Origin: Methanobacteriota archaeon
GTDB lineage: Archaea > Thermoplasmatota > Poseidoniia > Poseidoniales > Thalassarchaeaceae
Direction of reading: 5' to 3'
Length of the DNA stretch: 64,000 bases
NCBI GenBank assembly: GCA_002718995.2
Contig: PBGL02000022.1
Span: 13,340-77,339, forward strand
Below are positions 25,887-34,176 of this stretch, one piece after another. Each line of letters opens with the position of its first letter. Within the stretch, counting starts at the first letter, position 1. The position numbers were made by a program, and so were the translations under genes. The notes below the pieces were generated by a model. The model was not told the DNA's origin, searched no databases, and saw nothing but the letters and a program-made list of their open reading frames with translations.

Positions 25887-26723
25887 ATGCGAAGTACGAT
25901 GGAAGGGGTCCGGGCAGTAAGGATCCTCAGCGTCATGGCAGTCGCCTCGATTTTAGCTGGAACTTGGATGATTAGCTCTGACTCGGACGAGTCAATCGGC
26001 CCAAACGAGGGGGGTGGGCCCTTTTTCGCAGAGGAATCCGACTCCGCGGAGGATGGACAACTAGAACAATCCAGAGATGAGGATGATGATGGCGGGAAGG
26101 GATCCGAACTACCGAGCAGGCTGATAATTGGAGGTGCCGGGGCCCTCGGATCCTTGCTTATCGGATCTTTAATGTTGGAGTTCGTCAAAGTCACGGTTCT
26201 GATTGCCCTAGTCTCGCCAATGCTAGCCGGAATGAAGAGAAACCGGGAGGATATGCTAACGAGGGGTAGGATTCTGGGATACGTCGAGGCTAACGCAGGT
26301 ATACACTTCTCGGCCCTCAGAGACGGACTCGGTCTCGCAAATGGAGTCACATCATACCATTTACACACACTGGAGTCAACGGGGCAGGTCATTTCATGGA
26401 GGGACGGCAAACTTCGTCGATATGCAGTTTCCACCCTGTCAATAGAGGAGGTCAGTCGAATCAAGAACCCCATAGCTGGAACTAGGCTAGCAATCTTGGA
26501 AGTGCTTGCAGACTCTGGATCAGTCGGCATGCCTGGTACTGAGATAAGGGAGAGGCTCAAGATCTCCAGACAACTTCTCAGCCACCACCTATCTGAGCTA
26601 AGAAACGTAGATGTCGTTGAAGCTGCTTCCAACAACAGGAGGCCAAACTGGAGAATATCGAATAAGGGAATGGATATTCTGGCAGCCTCCAGAGAAATTT
26701 CAACCAAAGAAGCCGCCAGGTGA
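25887..26723 (+). CDS. Membrane-anchored regulator with two winged-helix domains
   Basis: About 278 aa from ATG 25887; the ORF-track start at 25845 is a TTG. The N-terminus has a TM ([17 protein letters not shown]), an acidic low-complexity loop ([13 protein letters not shown]) and a second hydrophobic hairpin ([15 protein letters not shown] to [12 protein letters not shown]). Two winged-helix domains follow: [35 protein letters not shown], then [36 protein letters not shown]. The domains would face the cytosol and bind DNA while tethered to the membrane. Tandem-wHTH membrane proteins occur in Thermoplasmata-related archaea, but the ligand is unknown. It is divergent from the aminopeptidase gene. 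Confidence 0.8.
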   Translation: MRSTMEGVRAVRILSVMAVASILAGTWMISSDSDESIGPNEGGGPFFAEESDSAEDGQLEQSRDEDDDGGKGSELPSRLIIGGAGALGSLLIGSLMLEFVKVTVLIALVSPMLAGMKRNREDMLTRGRILGYVEANAGIHFSALRDGLGLANGVTSYHLHTLESTGQVISWRDGKLRRYAVSTLSIEEVSRIKNPIAGTRLAILEVLADSGSVGMPGTEIRERLKISRQLLSHHLSELRNVDVVEAASNNRRPNWRISNKGMDILAASREISTKEAAR

Positions 26724-26799
26724 GATCACGTTACTTTCGGGTGGAATTGAGAACTTTCTCCAGTCCCATTCAAGTACTATGTCAGGCCGCCCCCGAATA

Positions 26800-26991
26800 A
26801 TGGCAACAGGAACAGTAAAGTGGTTCAACCACACGAAGGGATTTGGATTTATTGAGCAGGAGAGCGGTGACGATCTTTTCGTGCACAAGACCCAGGTAGA
26901 GGGACAGATAAGAGACGGCGACTCGGTCGAATTCGAGGTCGGCGAGGGCCCAAAGGGCCCAAACGCGGTCAACGTTAGAAAAGTCGATTGA
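26800..26991 (+). CDS. Cold-shock domain protein (CspA family)
   Basis: A 63-aa nucleic-acid chaperone with both RNA-binding motifs intact: KGFGFIEQ (RNP1) and DLFVHKTQV (RNP2). The start is [11 protein letters not shown] as in CspA. ATG 26800 gives the standard N-terminus [12 protein letters not shown] 26779 would add seven residues, and the long ORF-track form is rejected. CSPs bind single-stranded RNA or DNA and melt structure in the cold. The family is chiefly bacterial but present in some mesophilic archaea. It lies 76 bp after the wHTH gene, and a hairpin-forming palindrome follows the stop. Confidence 0.95.
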   Translation: MATGTVKWFNHTKGFGFIEQESGDDLFVHKTQVEGQIRDGDSVEFEVGEGPKGPNAVNVRKVD

Positions 26992-27000
26992 GTTTTGTAA

Positions 27001-27017
27001 CCGGATTCCGAATCCGG
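27001..27017. repeat. Near-perfect palindrome downstream of the cold-shock gene
   Basis: CCGGATTCCGAATCCGG lies 9 nt after the csp stop. The arms CCGGATTC and GAATCCGG are exact complements with one central C. It may be a transcript hairpin that ends or stabilises the csp mRNA, or an operator for a dimeric protein. A short T-rich stretch (gttttctc) follows. Confidence 0.55.
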
Positions 27018-27128
27018 AATCTAGATAGTTTTCTCACCCATGGGCTATCAGTGTAACGTTTTCAAGTGAAGCACTGATGACGCAGGAACCCAAGTTGCTT
27101 AAGTCATAGATGGCGATGAAGCGTCTTG

Positions 27129-27338
27129 ATGGACCAGAACTTGGATCTACAGATCGCCGCCCTGATCTTCCTGGGCGGCACGCAGAGCCTCGTCTCCGGC
27201 GATGATCACGGAGGCGTTGAAACGATGAGTGACGATGGGGAGGTAGAAGCCGAGCCGGGAAACACAGCCACACCGAATTCTCGTACCTTCCCGTTCGCAA
27301 CTGCAATGCCTCAATTGATGGGTGAAACTTTGTATTAG
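27129..27338 (+). CDS. Possible small hypothetical protein
   Basis: A 69-aa frame in the 392-bp gap between csp and hemH. It begins MDQNLDLQIAALIFLGGT, has an acidic middle (SDDGEVEAEPGN) and ends MPQLMGETLY. GC-rich third positions in the first half look coding, and a TTTAAG-like stretch lies upstream. I recognise no family. The opposite-strand frame 27034-27306 is Arg/Pro/Ser-rich and looks like a shadow. The remainder of the gap (27018-27110) shows nothing else I can name. Confidence 0.4.
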   Translation: MDQNLDLQIAALIFLGGTQSLVSGDDHGGVETMSDDGEVEAEPGNTATPNSRTFPFATAMPQLMGETLY

Positions 27339-27349
27339 TGTGCTGATAC

Positions 27350-27364
27350 CTTACTTTATTTACT
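27350..27364 (+). promoter_or_regulatory. AT-rich TATA-like element upstream of hemH
   Basis: CTTACTTTATTTACT lies about 25-30 nt before the hemH ATG at 27384. It is the most AT-rich stretch in the vicinity and its position suits an archaeal TATA box for a leaderless or short-leader transcript. Confidence 0.4.
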
Positions 27365-27383
27365 CAATTAACTGGGCATTGGC

Positions 27384-28424
27384 ATGGAGGGAGCAGGAGT
27401 ACTCCTGATGAATATCGGTACTCCTGATGAGCCAACAATTGAATCAGTTAGAGATTACCTGAGGGAGTTTCTCCTGGACCCAGATGTTATCGACATACCG
27501 GCACCTTTGAGGCACCTCCTCGTTCGAGGGATAATTCTCAGAACAAGGCCTCGAAAGATAACTCCCAACTACCAGAGCATATGGATGGAAGAGGGATCAC
27601 CTCTCAGGGTTTACACCAATAGAATGGCCTCTGCACTACAGGATAACCTAGGAATTCCTTGCGAGGTCGGGATGCGGTACGGCAATCCTAGCATCCGGGA
27701 TGGCCTGCAAAATCTCAGAGACATGGGTGTGGACAGAATCCTCCTCGCCCCCCTTTTCCCACACCACGCCCAAGCGACCACCGAGTCTTCATTGAAACAC
27801 GCGTACAAACATCTGTCCGAAATGGAATGGTCCCCCGGCATAGTAGAACTAGGGCACTTCGAGAAAGATCCATCGTTCATCGGACCATTGGTCGAATCAA
27901 TAAGGCCGCACCTAGATGAAGAAACTCACTTACTCTTCTCTTATCACGGACTCCCCTTGTCTCACATTTACAGGGCAGATAAATCCGGCTCTCATTGCCT
28001 GAAAGTGGAAAATTGCTGCGCGATTAAAACCGAGGGAAACGCATCCTGCTACGCTCATCACTGTACCATGACCACGCTGTCTGTTGTCGAGGCTCTTGGA
28101 TTAGACGACGACTCTTGGTCGCAAAGCTACCAGAGTAGATTAGGTCCCGTGAAATGGCTTAGGCCTTCGTCCATCGAAAAGGTGGATCAATTGGTAGAGA
28201 GTGGAATCAAGAAGTTGACTGTCGTCTCTCCCGCCTTCGTAGCTGACGGGCTCGAGACCATGGAGGAATTGGACATTGAGATTCGTAACCAGTTCATGGA
28301 AGCAGGAGGGGAGCAAATGGAATTGGTAAGTTGCCTGAATGATAGACCCGATTGGATAGAGGGGATGAGCAACTTAGTTAGGTCAGCACTCACTGTTCAT
28401 GAATCTCGAGGTTTGGAATCCTGA
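27384..28424 (+). CDS. hemH: Ferrochelatase with extra cysteine cluster
   Basis: The 346-aa product inserts Fe2+ into protoporphyrin IX, the last step of classical heme synthesis. It has VLLMNIGTPDEP at the N-terminus, the family stretch PLRVYTNRM, the catalytic His in LLFSYHGLPLSH and the late Glu/Pro block (VVSPAFVADGLETMEELDIE). Between these lies HCLKVENCC...CYAHHC, a five-Cys cluster of the type found in ferrochelatases of Bacteroidetes and relatives, and likely to bind an iron-sulfur centre. Classical heme synthesis is unusual for archaea, which mostly use the siroheme route, so hemH probably arrived by transfer. CtaA and CtaB in this window would use the heme. Its end overlaps the DUF454 gene by 35 bp. 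Confidence 0.95.
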   Translation: MEGAGVLLMNIGTPDEPTIESVRDYLREFLLDPDVIDIPAPLRHLLVRGIILRTRPRKITPNYQSIWMEEGSPLRVYTNRMASALQDNLGIPCEVGMRYGNPSIRDGLQNLRDMGVDRILLAPLFPHHAQATTESSLKHAYKHLSEMEWSPGIVELGHFEKDPSFIGPLVESIRPHLDEETHLLFSYHGLPLSHIYRADKSGSHCLKVENCCAIKTEGNASCYAHHCTMTTLSVVEALGLDDDSWSQSYQSRLGPVKWLRPSSIEKVDQLVESGIKKLTVVSPAFVADGLETMEELDIEIRNQFMEAGGEQMELVSCLNDRPDWIEGMSNLVRSALTVHESRGLES

Positions 28425-28815
28425 GGATAAAGGCCGTTCCTATCACGGCTAGGATCATGATTGCAATCTTGGCATAGAATAGACCACCTGGAATGCCAAC
28501 AAAAACTGCGAAAAGAACGAAGATCCACAGTACGGGTATAATTGCCAGCTTGCTTCTTGCCGGAATTCCCCTTCCCTCTCTGTAATTCTTCACGTGATGT
28601 CCAAACATCTTGTTGGTAATTACCCAGTCATAGAATCTCTGACTAGACTTAGCAAAACAGGCTGCTGCTAGAATCATCAGAGGGGTAGTCGGCAGCCCTG
28701 GGACGACTACTCCAATCAAACCAATGGCAACAAATAACAGTCCCAAAATGAGCCAAAGGAAACGACTCAATCCCGAACGCCTCAGATCAACGGTGTGGAC
28801 ATCGTCACTAACCAT
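28390..28815 (-). CDS. DUF454 (YbaN-like) inner-membrane protein
   Basis: A 141-aa membrane protein from ATG 28815. It starts with FLWLILGLLFVAIGLIGVVVPGLPTTPLMILAAACFAKSS, the DUF454 signature with VVPGLPTTPF and the following SS. Then comes RFYDWVITNKMFGHHVKNYREGRGIP and two further TMs. The molecular function of the family is unknown; bacterial homologues sit near heme or DNA-repair genes in places. It converges with hemH. Confidence 0.88.
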   Translation of the reverse strand: MVSDDVHTVDLRRSGLSRFLWLILGLLFVAIGLIGVVVPGLPTTPLMILAAACFAKSSQRFYDWVITNKMFGHHVKNYREGRGIPARSKLAIIPVLWIFVLFAVFVGIPGGLFYAKIAIMILAVIGTAFILRIPNLEIHEQ

Positions 28816-28924
28816 GACTCCTCGCCTGAAAATCATCTATTGTAAGTTTCCAAGTGGAACTCACCAAATTTTGTCCAACCATTATACCAGTCTCTTGATA
28901 GGGGGAACTCCCTTCCGAAATACA

Positions 28925-31453
28925 ATGAATACGGGAAAGAACACGACGTTCCTCGTGCTACTGATGATGCTGAGCTCAGGGTGCCTGGGCGCTTTAGATG
29001 ACATTGCCGAAATCGAGGACGAGGTCATTGATTCCGTACTTGACTGGCTCGATAGCGAGTACCCCCACCTAGATCTTCCCGACCGAGAGAGAACCTCCCC
29101 CGTACTCGAGACCTACGGCCAATGCGACCTTCTTCTGGCAGACCTGAAGGAATCGATATACAACGAGATGCTAGTCTCTCTTGACCAGCAGTCATACTGG
29201 CACTGGGCAGGTCCCGTTTGGCGCGGTGGAATAGCCTTCGCGGAGGACGATGTCGCGATGATGGACGGCGCTCCCGAGTCTGCAGGAGACGAATCCGGGA
29301 CTAACTCGGGAGGTTCTGCGGATAGCGACTCCGGACGTGAGGGCGAGTTCTCCGGAACCAACAACCAGGAGGAGGGTGTTGACGAGGCTGACTTCCTGAA
29401 GACGGACGGGTATCACATCTACATGCTGAACGGCAACCTTCTGGTCATCATGGGAGTGCCCGAGTTTGGTGAGCTCACACTCGAGTCCAACATCAGCATT
29501 CAGGGATACCCGATGCAGATGATGCTGGAGGGGGACAGACTGGTGGTAGCATCCTCTATCTACCACTGGAACCTACCTGATGATGACCCACTAAGGGAGT
29601 TCATGTCAGAAGAGGTCACAGTCAGTTACCCCGGCGAGGAGGAGTATTCCTACACCTACACCCGCGTCCAGAATCTAGTCAAGTACACTGTAGTAGATAT
29701 CACAGACAGGACCGCTCCTGAGGTTGAGAGCGAACTCTACATCGAGGGCAATTACCACACTGCTAGGCTAGTAGACGGTACAATGCGATCAGTCACCCAT
29801 CTGTGGACTAACATAGACGGACTCAGGACTTGGGTCTACCTTCCAGGTACATACTGGGAGATGGACGATGAGGAGGATAAGATGGAGATATGGAACCAGA
29901 GCATGGAGGATACCATCGCTGCTAATCGGGCGATTATCGACGATCTGACTCTGGACGACTTCGCGCCTCATGTGTACGAGCTCGGTGAAGATGGCCTATT
30001 CCAGCATCCAATCACATCCAGTGACTGCAGCGAGTACTCAGCCAGCGCAGACAGCGCTGGTCGTGGATTCAGCACGATCATGACGATCGAGCTGCTTGGC
30101 GAGGAACCCCAGATGCAACTTGACCACATCACTTCATCATGGGCCCACGTATACGCCTCGCAGGATGTCATGGTGCTCGCAGAACCTGCCAATGACTGGT
30201 GGTGGTTCTGGAGGAACTTTGGATGGGACGACGCCACCAACATCCATGTCTTCGACATCAGTGACCCTTCCGAGACCACCTACGTCGCATCAGGAAGGGT
30301 CGATGGGACAGTTCAGGACCAGTTTTCCATCTCAGAGTACAACGGAGTGATCCGTGTAGCCACTACTGAGGACGCATGGGGGCGTTGGTGGCTGGAAGGT
30401 ACGGAGGAGTGGACCGGACCGACCAATAATGTGTACACACTAGAGGTCTCTGAGAGCTGTACCTGCACTTCGGAGTTTACCTATGCCGGTCAAACCATGT
30501 GTTCGACTAGTGAATGCACGGTTGACTCATCAGAACTAATTCAGCTTGGCCATGTAGGCGACATTGCCCCCGGTGAGCGTATCTGGAGCGCGCGCTTCGC
30601 TGGCGATAGGGCTTACCTAGTAACATTCGAGACCATCGACCCCCTATGGGTGATCGACCTTACGAATCCCACTAATCCAATCATCCTGGGGGAATTGGAG
30701 GTGCCTGGTGTCTCGACCTACATACACCCTGTGGACTCCGAAACCCTGCTTACCATCGGAATCGGGCCCGGGCCAGACGGACTGGGGCTAGACTGGTCGA
30801 TAACCCAAGTCTCCCTATTCGATGTCAGTGACCCGGCCAACCCGACCCTAGCAGACTCATTGCAACTGTCCCCGGCCTACGATGATGAGGACTGCGACGA
30901 TTGGGAGTGCGGCTGGTCATGGTCGTACTCGGAGGCTACTTACGAGCACAAGGCGTTCACCTTCTGGGCGCCCGAGAGCCTACTGGCAATCCCCCTCTCG
31001 ACATACAGATACACATACGACGAGATCGAGATCGACGGCAAGACATACACCCACTTTGGATATGAGTTCGTCTCGACTCTCGAGTTGATCGACGTCGATG
31101 CTGAGAACGGGACACTGTCTAATCACGGCATGGTCAATCACTCCGCCTTCTACAACGAGGACGGGCTATCTGGATGGTGGGGGAGCTCTACCAGTATCCG
31201 CCGGTCTATTTTCATGGGCGAGTACATCTACTCGTTCTCCGCAGCTGGGGCGTCTGTCCATAATACGGATGATCTCACTTCCATGGTCGAGCTCGAGATT
31301 CCCGGTTACGAAGATCCAGAGCCATACTACTACGAGGTAGAGGGTGAAGCCGAGTCGGAAGACCCAGTAGATTCAGACGAGGGAGATGGGTCATCAGAAG
31401 GCACTGAAACCCATCCCTGCAATGAAACAGACGCGGAAAACTGCGAGGATTAG
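28925..31453 (+). CDS. Secreted beta-propeller lipoprotein (PF09826-like)
   Basis: 842 aa starting at ATG 28925. The signal peptide ends in a lipobox (LMMLSSGCLG), so Cys20 should be lipid-modified and the protein held on the outer face. After an acidic Ser/Gly linker comes TNNQEEGVDEADFLKTDGYHIYMLNGN, the opening of the secreted C-terminal beta-propeller family (COG4880/PF09826), and blades with DISDPS and DVSDPANPTLADS motifs. Cys-rich CTCTSEFTYAG and DEDCDDWECGWSW insertions are probably disulfides. The function of the family is unknown, though it is common in archaea as surface protein. The 67-codon upstream extension in the ORF track lies in the DUF454 region and is rejected. Confidence 0.88.
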   Translation: MNTGKNTTFLVLLMMLSSGCLGALDDIAEIEDEVIDSVLDWLDSEYPHLDLPDRERTSPVLETYGQCDLLLADLKESIYNEMLVSLDQQSYWHWAGPVWRGGIAFAEDDVAMMDGAPESAGDESGTNSGGSADSDSGREGEFSGTNNQEEGVDEADFLKTDGYHIYMLNGNLLVIMGVPEFGELTLESNISIQGYPMQMMLEGDRLVVASSIYHWNLPDDDPLREFMSEEVTVSYPGEEEYSYTYTRVQNLVKYTVVDITDRTAPEVESELYIEGNYHTARLVDGTMRSVTHLWTNIDGLRTWVYLPGTYWEMDDEEDKMEIWNQSMEDTIAANRAIIDDLTLDDFAPHVYELGEDGLFQHPITSSDCSEYSASADSAGRGFSTIMTIELLGEEPQMQLDHITSSWAHVYASQDVMVLAEPANDWWWFWRNFGWDDATNIHVFDISDPSETTYVASGRVDGTVQDQFSISEYNGVIRVATTEDAWGRWWLEGTEEWTGPTNNVYTLEVSESCTCTSEFTYAGQTMCSTSECTVDSSELIQLGHVGDIAPGERIWSARFAGDRAYLVTFETIDPLWVIDLTNPTNPIILGELEVPGVSTYIHPVDSETLLTIGIGPGPDGLGLDWSITQVSLFDVSDPANPTLADSLQLSPAYDDEDCDDWECGWSWSYSEATYEHKAFTFWAPESLLAIPLSTYRYTYDEIEIDGKTYTHFGYEFVSTLELIDVDAENGTLSNHGMVNHSAFYNEDGLSGWWGSSTSIRRSIFMGEYIYSFSAAGASVHNTDDLTSMVELEIPGYEDPEPYYYEVEGEAESEDPVDSDEGDGSSEGTETHPCNETDAENCED

Positions 31454-31461
31454 GAAGATTT

Positions 31462-32865
31462 CTAACTCAGGGGTTCGAACCTAAGGGCCCTTCCGACAGA
31501 CCCCGGGGAAGCTACTGGTATTCCTCGAATAGGCCCTCTGGGATCCCGCTTGTGGACTACATTGCCATCAACGATGGTGTACATCGGCCATCCTGTGAGT
31601 GCCATGCCAGAGTAAGGGGTCCATCCTACTCTCGTCCATGTATCCGAATCAGTGATCGTCCAGCGTTTTTGCAAGTTGACAAGGGTTAGATCGCCATCAT
31701 ACCCCACGATTAGAGAACCTTTGTTTTGTATGCCGTAGACCCTAGCCGGTCCCTCACACATCCATTTTACCACATCTGCGACGCTGCATTTACCATTCAT
31801 TGCGTGAGTCAGCATCAGCGGAAGTGATGTTTCAACCCCCGGCATTCCAGCTGGGGCCTTAGGGTAACCTACCGACTTAGACTCCAGAGTGTGAGGGGCA
31901 TGATCTGTGACTACACAATCAATAGTGCCGTCCTTGAGCCTCTGCCACAGAGTTTCTCGGTCCTCAGTATATCGAATAGGCGGATTCATCAGGACCCTCA
32001 CCCCTAGCTCTCTGACATCATCCTGATCGAAAGTCAGATGCTGAGTGCATACTTCGGTAGTGATCAGATTACCTTTGTTTTTAGTTAACCAGTCCGCCTC
32101 CTTCGCACTCGTCAAATGAACGATATGGAGTCGATGATCATGATCCTTCGCAAGAGCAGCAGCACGCTTCGTAGCGAGGAAGGCGCACTCCACATCCCTG
32201 CACTCAGCATGTGATGCAATATCAGTTCGGTGACCAAACTCCGAGATGCGCTGATTTAGCCGCTCCTCGTCTTCTGCATGAGTAGCAATTATCCCTCCCG
32301 TATTCGCGAAGATATCCTCGAGATGCCTTTGCTCGTCGACAAGAAGGTCGCCAGTACTGCTCCCCATGAATATCTTGATTCCACAAACTCCATCCATTCC
32401 CTCCACGCTCTGTAAATCACTGACGTTATCCCTGGTCGCGCCAACAAAAAAGCCATGATGAGTCACTGCCTTCTTCCCAGCTAGGTGAATTTTATTTTCC
32501 AATGTCTTACGATTAGTGGCATTGGGGATGTTATTCGGCATATCGAGGAATGAGGTCACTCCGCCTGCAGCTGCAGCCCGACTCCCACTTTCCAGATCCT
32601 CTTTCTCGGGTTGCCCCGGGTCCCTGAAGTGCACATGTGGATCAATGGCGCCAGGGAGAAGATGCAACCCCTCTGCTTCGATTACCGTCTCATTACGGCC
32701 CGGCTCAAGCCCCCCACCAGGGGCTATTGCCGAAATTATTCCAGAAGTGACGCGAAGGTCACCTTCGACCTCCTTACCCCCGAGAACCATCGTCGATCCA
32801 CGTATCAGCAGGTTACCGGACACCATACCACCATACCCTCGGGGGAAAAGGCGACTCATCACCAT
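31462..32865 (-). CDS. pyrC: Dihydroorotase
   Basis: The 467-aa product cyclises carbamoyl-aspartate to dihydroorotate in pyrimidine synthesis. Amidohydrolase landmarks are all present: metal-binding HVHFRDPGQ, GIKIFMGSSTGDL with the carboxylated Lys, ITTEVCTQHLT, the metal His in ATHAEDEER and HIVHLTSAKE, and the catalytic Asp in VVTDHAPHT. It belongs to the class I long form. ATG 32865 is chosen because a TATA-like TTCATACT lies about 25 nt upstream on this strand, which would make a leaderless transcript; ATG 32826 (MVSGNLLIRGS) also fits the family start. Divergent from the tRNA-iMet gene. Confidence 0.95.
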   Translation of the reverse strand: MVMSRLFPRGYGGMVSGNLLIRGSTMVLGGKEVEGDLRVTSGIISAIAPGGGLEPGRNETVIEAEGLHLLPGAIDPHVHFRDPGQPEKEDLESGSRAAAAGGVTSFLDMPNNIPNATNRKTLENKIHLAGKKAVTHHGFFVGATRDNVSDLQSVEGMDGVCGIKIFMGSSTGDLLVDEQRHLEDIFANTGGIIATHAEDEERLNQRISEFGHRTDIASHAECRDVECAFLATKRAAALAKDHDHRLHIVHLTSAKEADWLTKNKGNLITTEVCTQHLTFDQDDVRELGVRVLMNPPIRYTEDRETLWQRLKDGTIDCVVTDHAPHTLESKSVGYPKAPAGMPGVETSLPLMLTHAMNGKCSVADVVKWMCEGPARVYGIQNKGSLIVGYDGDLTLVNLQKRWTITDSDTWTRVGWTPYSGMALTGWPMYTIVDGNVVHKRDPRGPIRGIPVASPGSVGRALRFEPLS

Positions 32866-32904
32866 TCTGTATGTATCGGGCCAGATAGTATGAATGTGGT
32901 TGCG

Positions 32905-32914
32905 TTCATATATT
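32905..32914 (+). promoter_or_regulatory. TATA box of tRNA-iMet
   Basis: TTCATATATT is centred about 25 nt before the first base of the initiator tRNA, the expected TATA position for archaeal TBP. A similar motif (TTCATATACT) precedes radA. Confidence 0.65.
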
Positions 32915-32933
32915 CCCGTTCCGCCCCGAATGC

Positions 32934-33011
32934 AACGGGTTGGAGTAGTCAGGTTATCTCGTCGGGCTCATAACCCGGAGATCGGTGGTTCAAATCCACC
33001 ACCCGTTACCA
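32934..33011 (+). tRNA. Initiator tRNA-Met (CAU)
   Basis: Folds as a full cloverleaf: acceptor AACGGGT/ACCCGTT, anticodon loop CTCATAA, T-arm GGTGG-TTCAAAT-CCACC. The anticodon is CAU. The first pair is A1:U72 and the anticodon stem carries GGG/CCC at 29-31:39-41. These two features mark the archaeal/eukaryal initiator rather than elongator Met or Ile2. The 3' CCA is encoded (33009-33011). Confidence 0.95.
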
Positions 33012-33107
33012 ATAATCGAAACAAAACTGAAAGTGAACGAACGTTATACTGAGAGGCATTTCCAACAAATTAGCACTTTCAATAATCACAAGCACCCCAT
33101 CATTTGT

Positions 33108-33117
33108 TCATATACTG
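33108..33117 (+). promoter_or_regulatory. TATA box of radA
   Basis: TTCATATACT lies 35-44 nt before the radA ATG. Transcription would begin about 33135-33142, giving a short leader that carries the SD AAGGTGA at 33141-33147. Confidence 0.55.
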
Positions 33118-33151
33118 CCGAGAATCAGCATCGGCCATACAAGGTGAGCAG

Positions 33152-34153
33152 ATGAGTGATACAACAGCGAGTGAAAAGGTAGATGACGAGGAGATAGTGA
33201 TAGACGTGGATGAGCCCGGGGCAACAATAGAAGATTTGCCGGGCGTAGGGCCTGCGACTGCTGAGAAACTCAGAGATGCAGGTTTCGATGATCTCCTAGC
33301 CATAGCGGTGATGAGTCCCTCAGAGTTGGGTGAGCAAGCGGAACTTGGCGAGGCAGTATCCGCCAAGATAATCGCAGGCGCGAAGAAGCTGGCAAACATT
33401 GGTGGATTCATCAGTGGGGTGGCTCTTCTCGACAAGAGGAGTCAGGTGCTGAAGCTAACATCTGGAACATCGGCTCTGGATGAACTGCTAGGAGGGGGTT
33501 TCGAAACACAGGCAATCGTAGAGGTATACGGTGAATTCGGTAGTGGTAAGACCCAGATAGGCCATCAACTAGCCGTAAATTGCATTCTACCAGCCGAGCA
33601 GGGTGGAATTGGCGGAGAAGTATTCTACATAGATACTGAGGACACATTCAGGCCCGAGAGAATCACTCAGATGGCAGAGGCAGTGGGCATGGACCCTGCT
33701 GACGCACTGGAGCGTATTCATGTGGCAAGAGCATACAACTCGGCCCACCAGATTCTCCTAGTCGATGAGATTCAGAGAATGGGCAAGAGCGTAGACGTCA
33801 GGCTAATCATAGTCGACTCTTTGACTAGTCACTTCAGAGCAGAGTACCTAGGCCGAGGAATGCTGGCAGCTAGGCAGCAGAAGCTAAATCGGCACTTGAA
33901 GGATCTGAAGAAGCTGGCTGATGTCAACAACGCCCTAGTGCTCGTTACAAACCAGGTCCACTCCAAGCCCGACGCAATGTGGGGTGACCCCACGAAGCCA
34001 ATAGGAGGCCACATACTGGCCCACGCAAGCACATTCCGCCTATATCTGAGGAAGTCTAAGGGGGGCCGGAGAATAGCCCGCCTGGTGGACAGTCCAAACC
34101 TGCCAGATGGAGAGGCGGTCTTCAACGTGACAACCGAGGGTCTGCGGGACTGA
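33152..34153 (+). CDS. radA: DNA repair and recombination protein RadA
   Basis: A 333-aa archaeal RecA/Rad51 recombinase that forms filaments on ssDNA and drives strand exchange. N-terminal helix-hairpin-helix domain ([23 protein letters not shown]), linker, then the ATPase core with Walker [29 protein letters not shown], Walker [16 protein letters not shown] and the L2-region block [26 protein letters not shown]. Length is normal. ATG 33152 is chosen because a SD (AAGGTGA) lies 4 nt upstream; the ORF-track start at 33104 falls on the TATA box. The acidic N-terminal leader ([13 protein letters not shown]) is longer than in thermophile RadA. Confidence 0.97.
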   Translation: MSDTTASEKVDDEEIVIDVDEPGATIEDLPGVGPATAEKLRDAGFDDLLAIAVMSPSELGEQAELGEAVSAKIIAGAKKLANIGGFISGVALLDKRSQVLKLTSGTSALDELLGGGFETQAIVEVYGEFGSGKTQIGHQLAVNCILPAEQGGIGGEVFYIDTEDTFRPERITQMAEAVGMDPADALERIHVARAYNSAHQILLVDEIQRMGKSVDVRLIIVDSLTSHFRAEYLGRGMLAARQQKLNRHLKDLKKLADVNNALVLVTNQVHSKPDAMWGDPTKPIGGHILAHASTFRLYLRKSKGGRRIARLVDSPNLPDGEAVFNVTTEGLRD

Positions 34154-34176
34154 TCACCCGCGGGCCCCGTGTCCGA

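Noticed and set aside
25880-26707. 275-codon minus-strand ORF inside the wHTH regulator
   Set aside because: Ser/Leu/Pro-rich antisense translation typical of shadow frames in GC-rich coding DNA. The plus-strand product has clear wHTH domains.
27034-27306. 90-codon minus-strand ORF in the csp-hemH gap
   Set aside because: Arg/Pro/Ser-rich and without a start context. The opposite 69-codon frame has better base composition, and even that is uncertain.
32934-33011. Elongator tRNA-Met or tRNA-Ile2 (CAU)
   Set aside because: A1:U72 together with the GGG/CCC anticodon stem is the archaeal initiator pattern.
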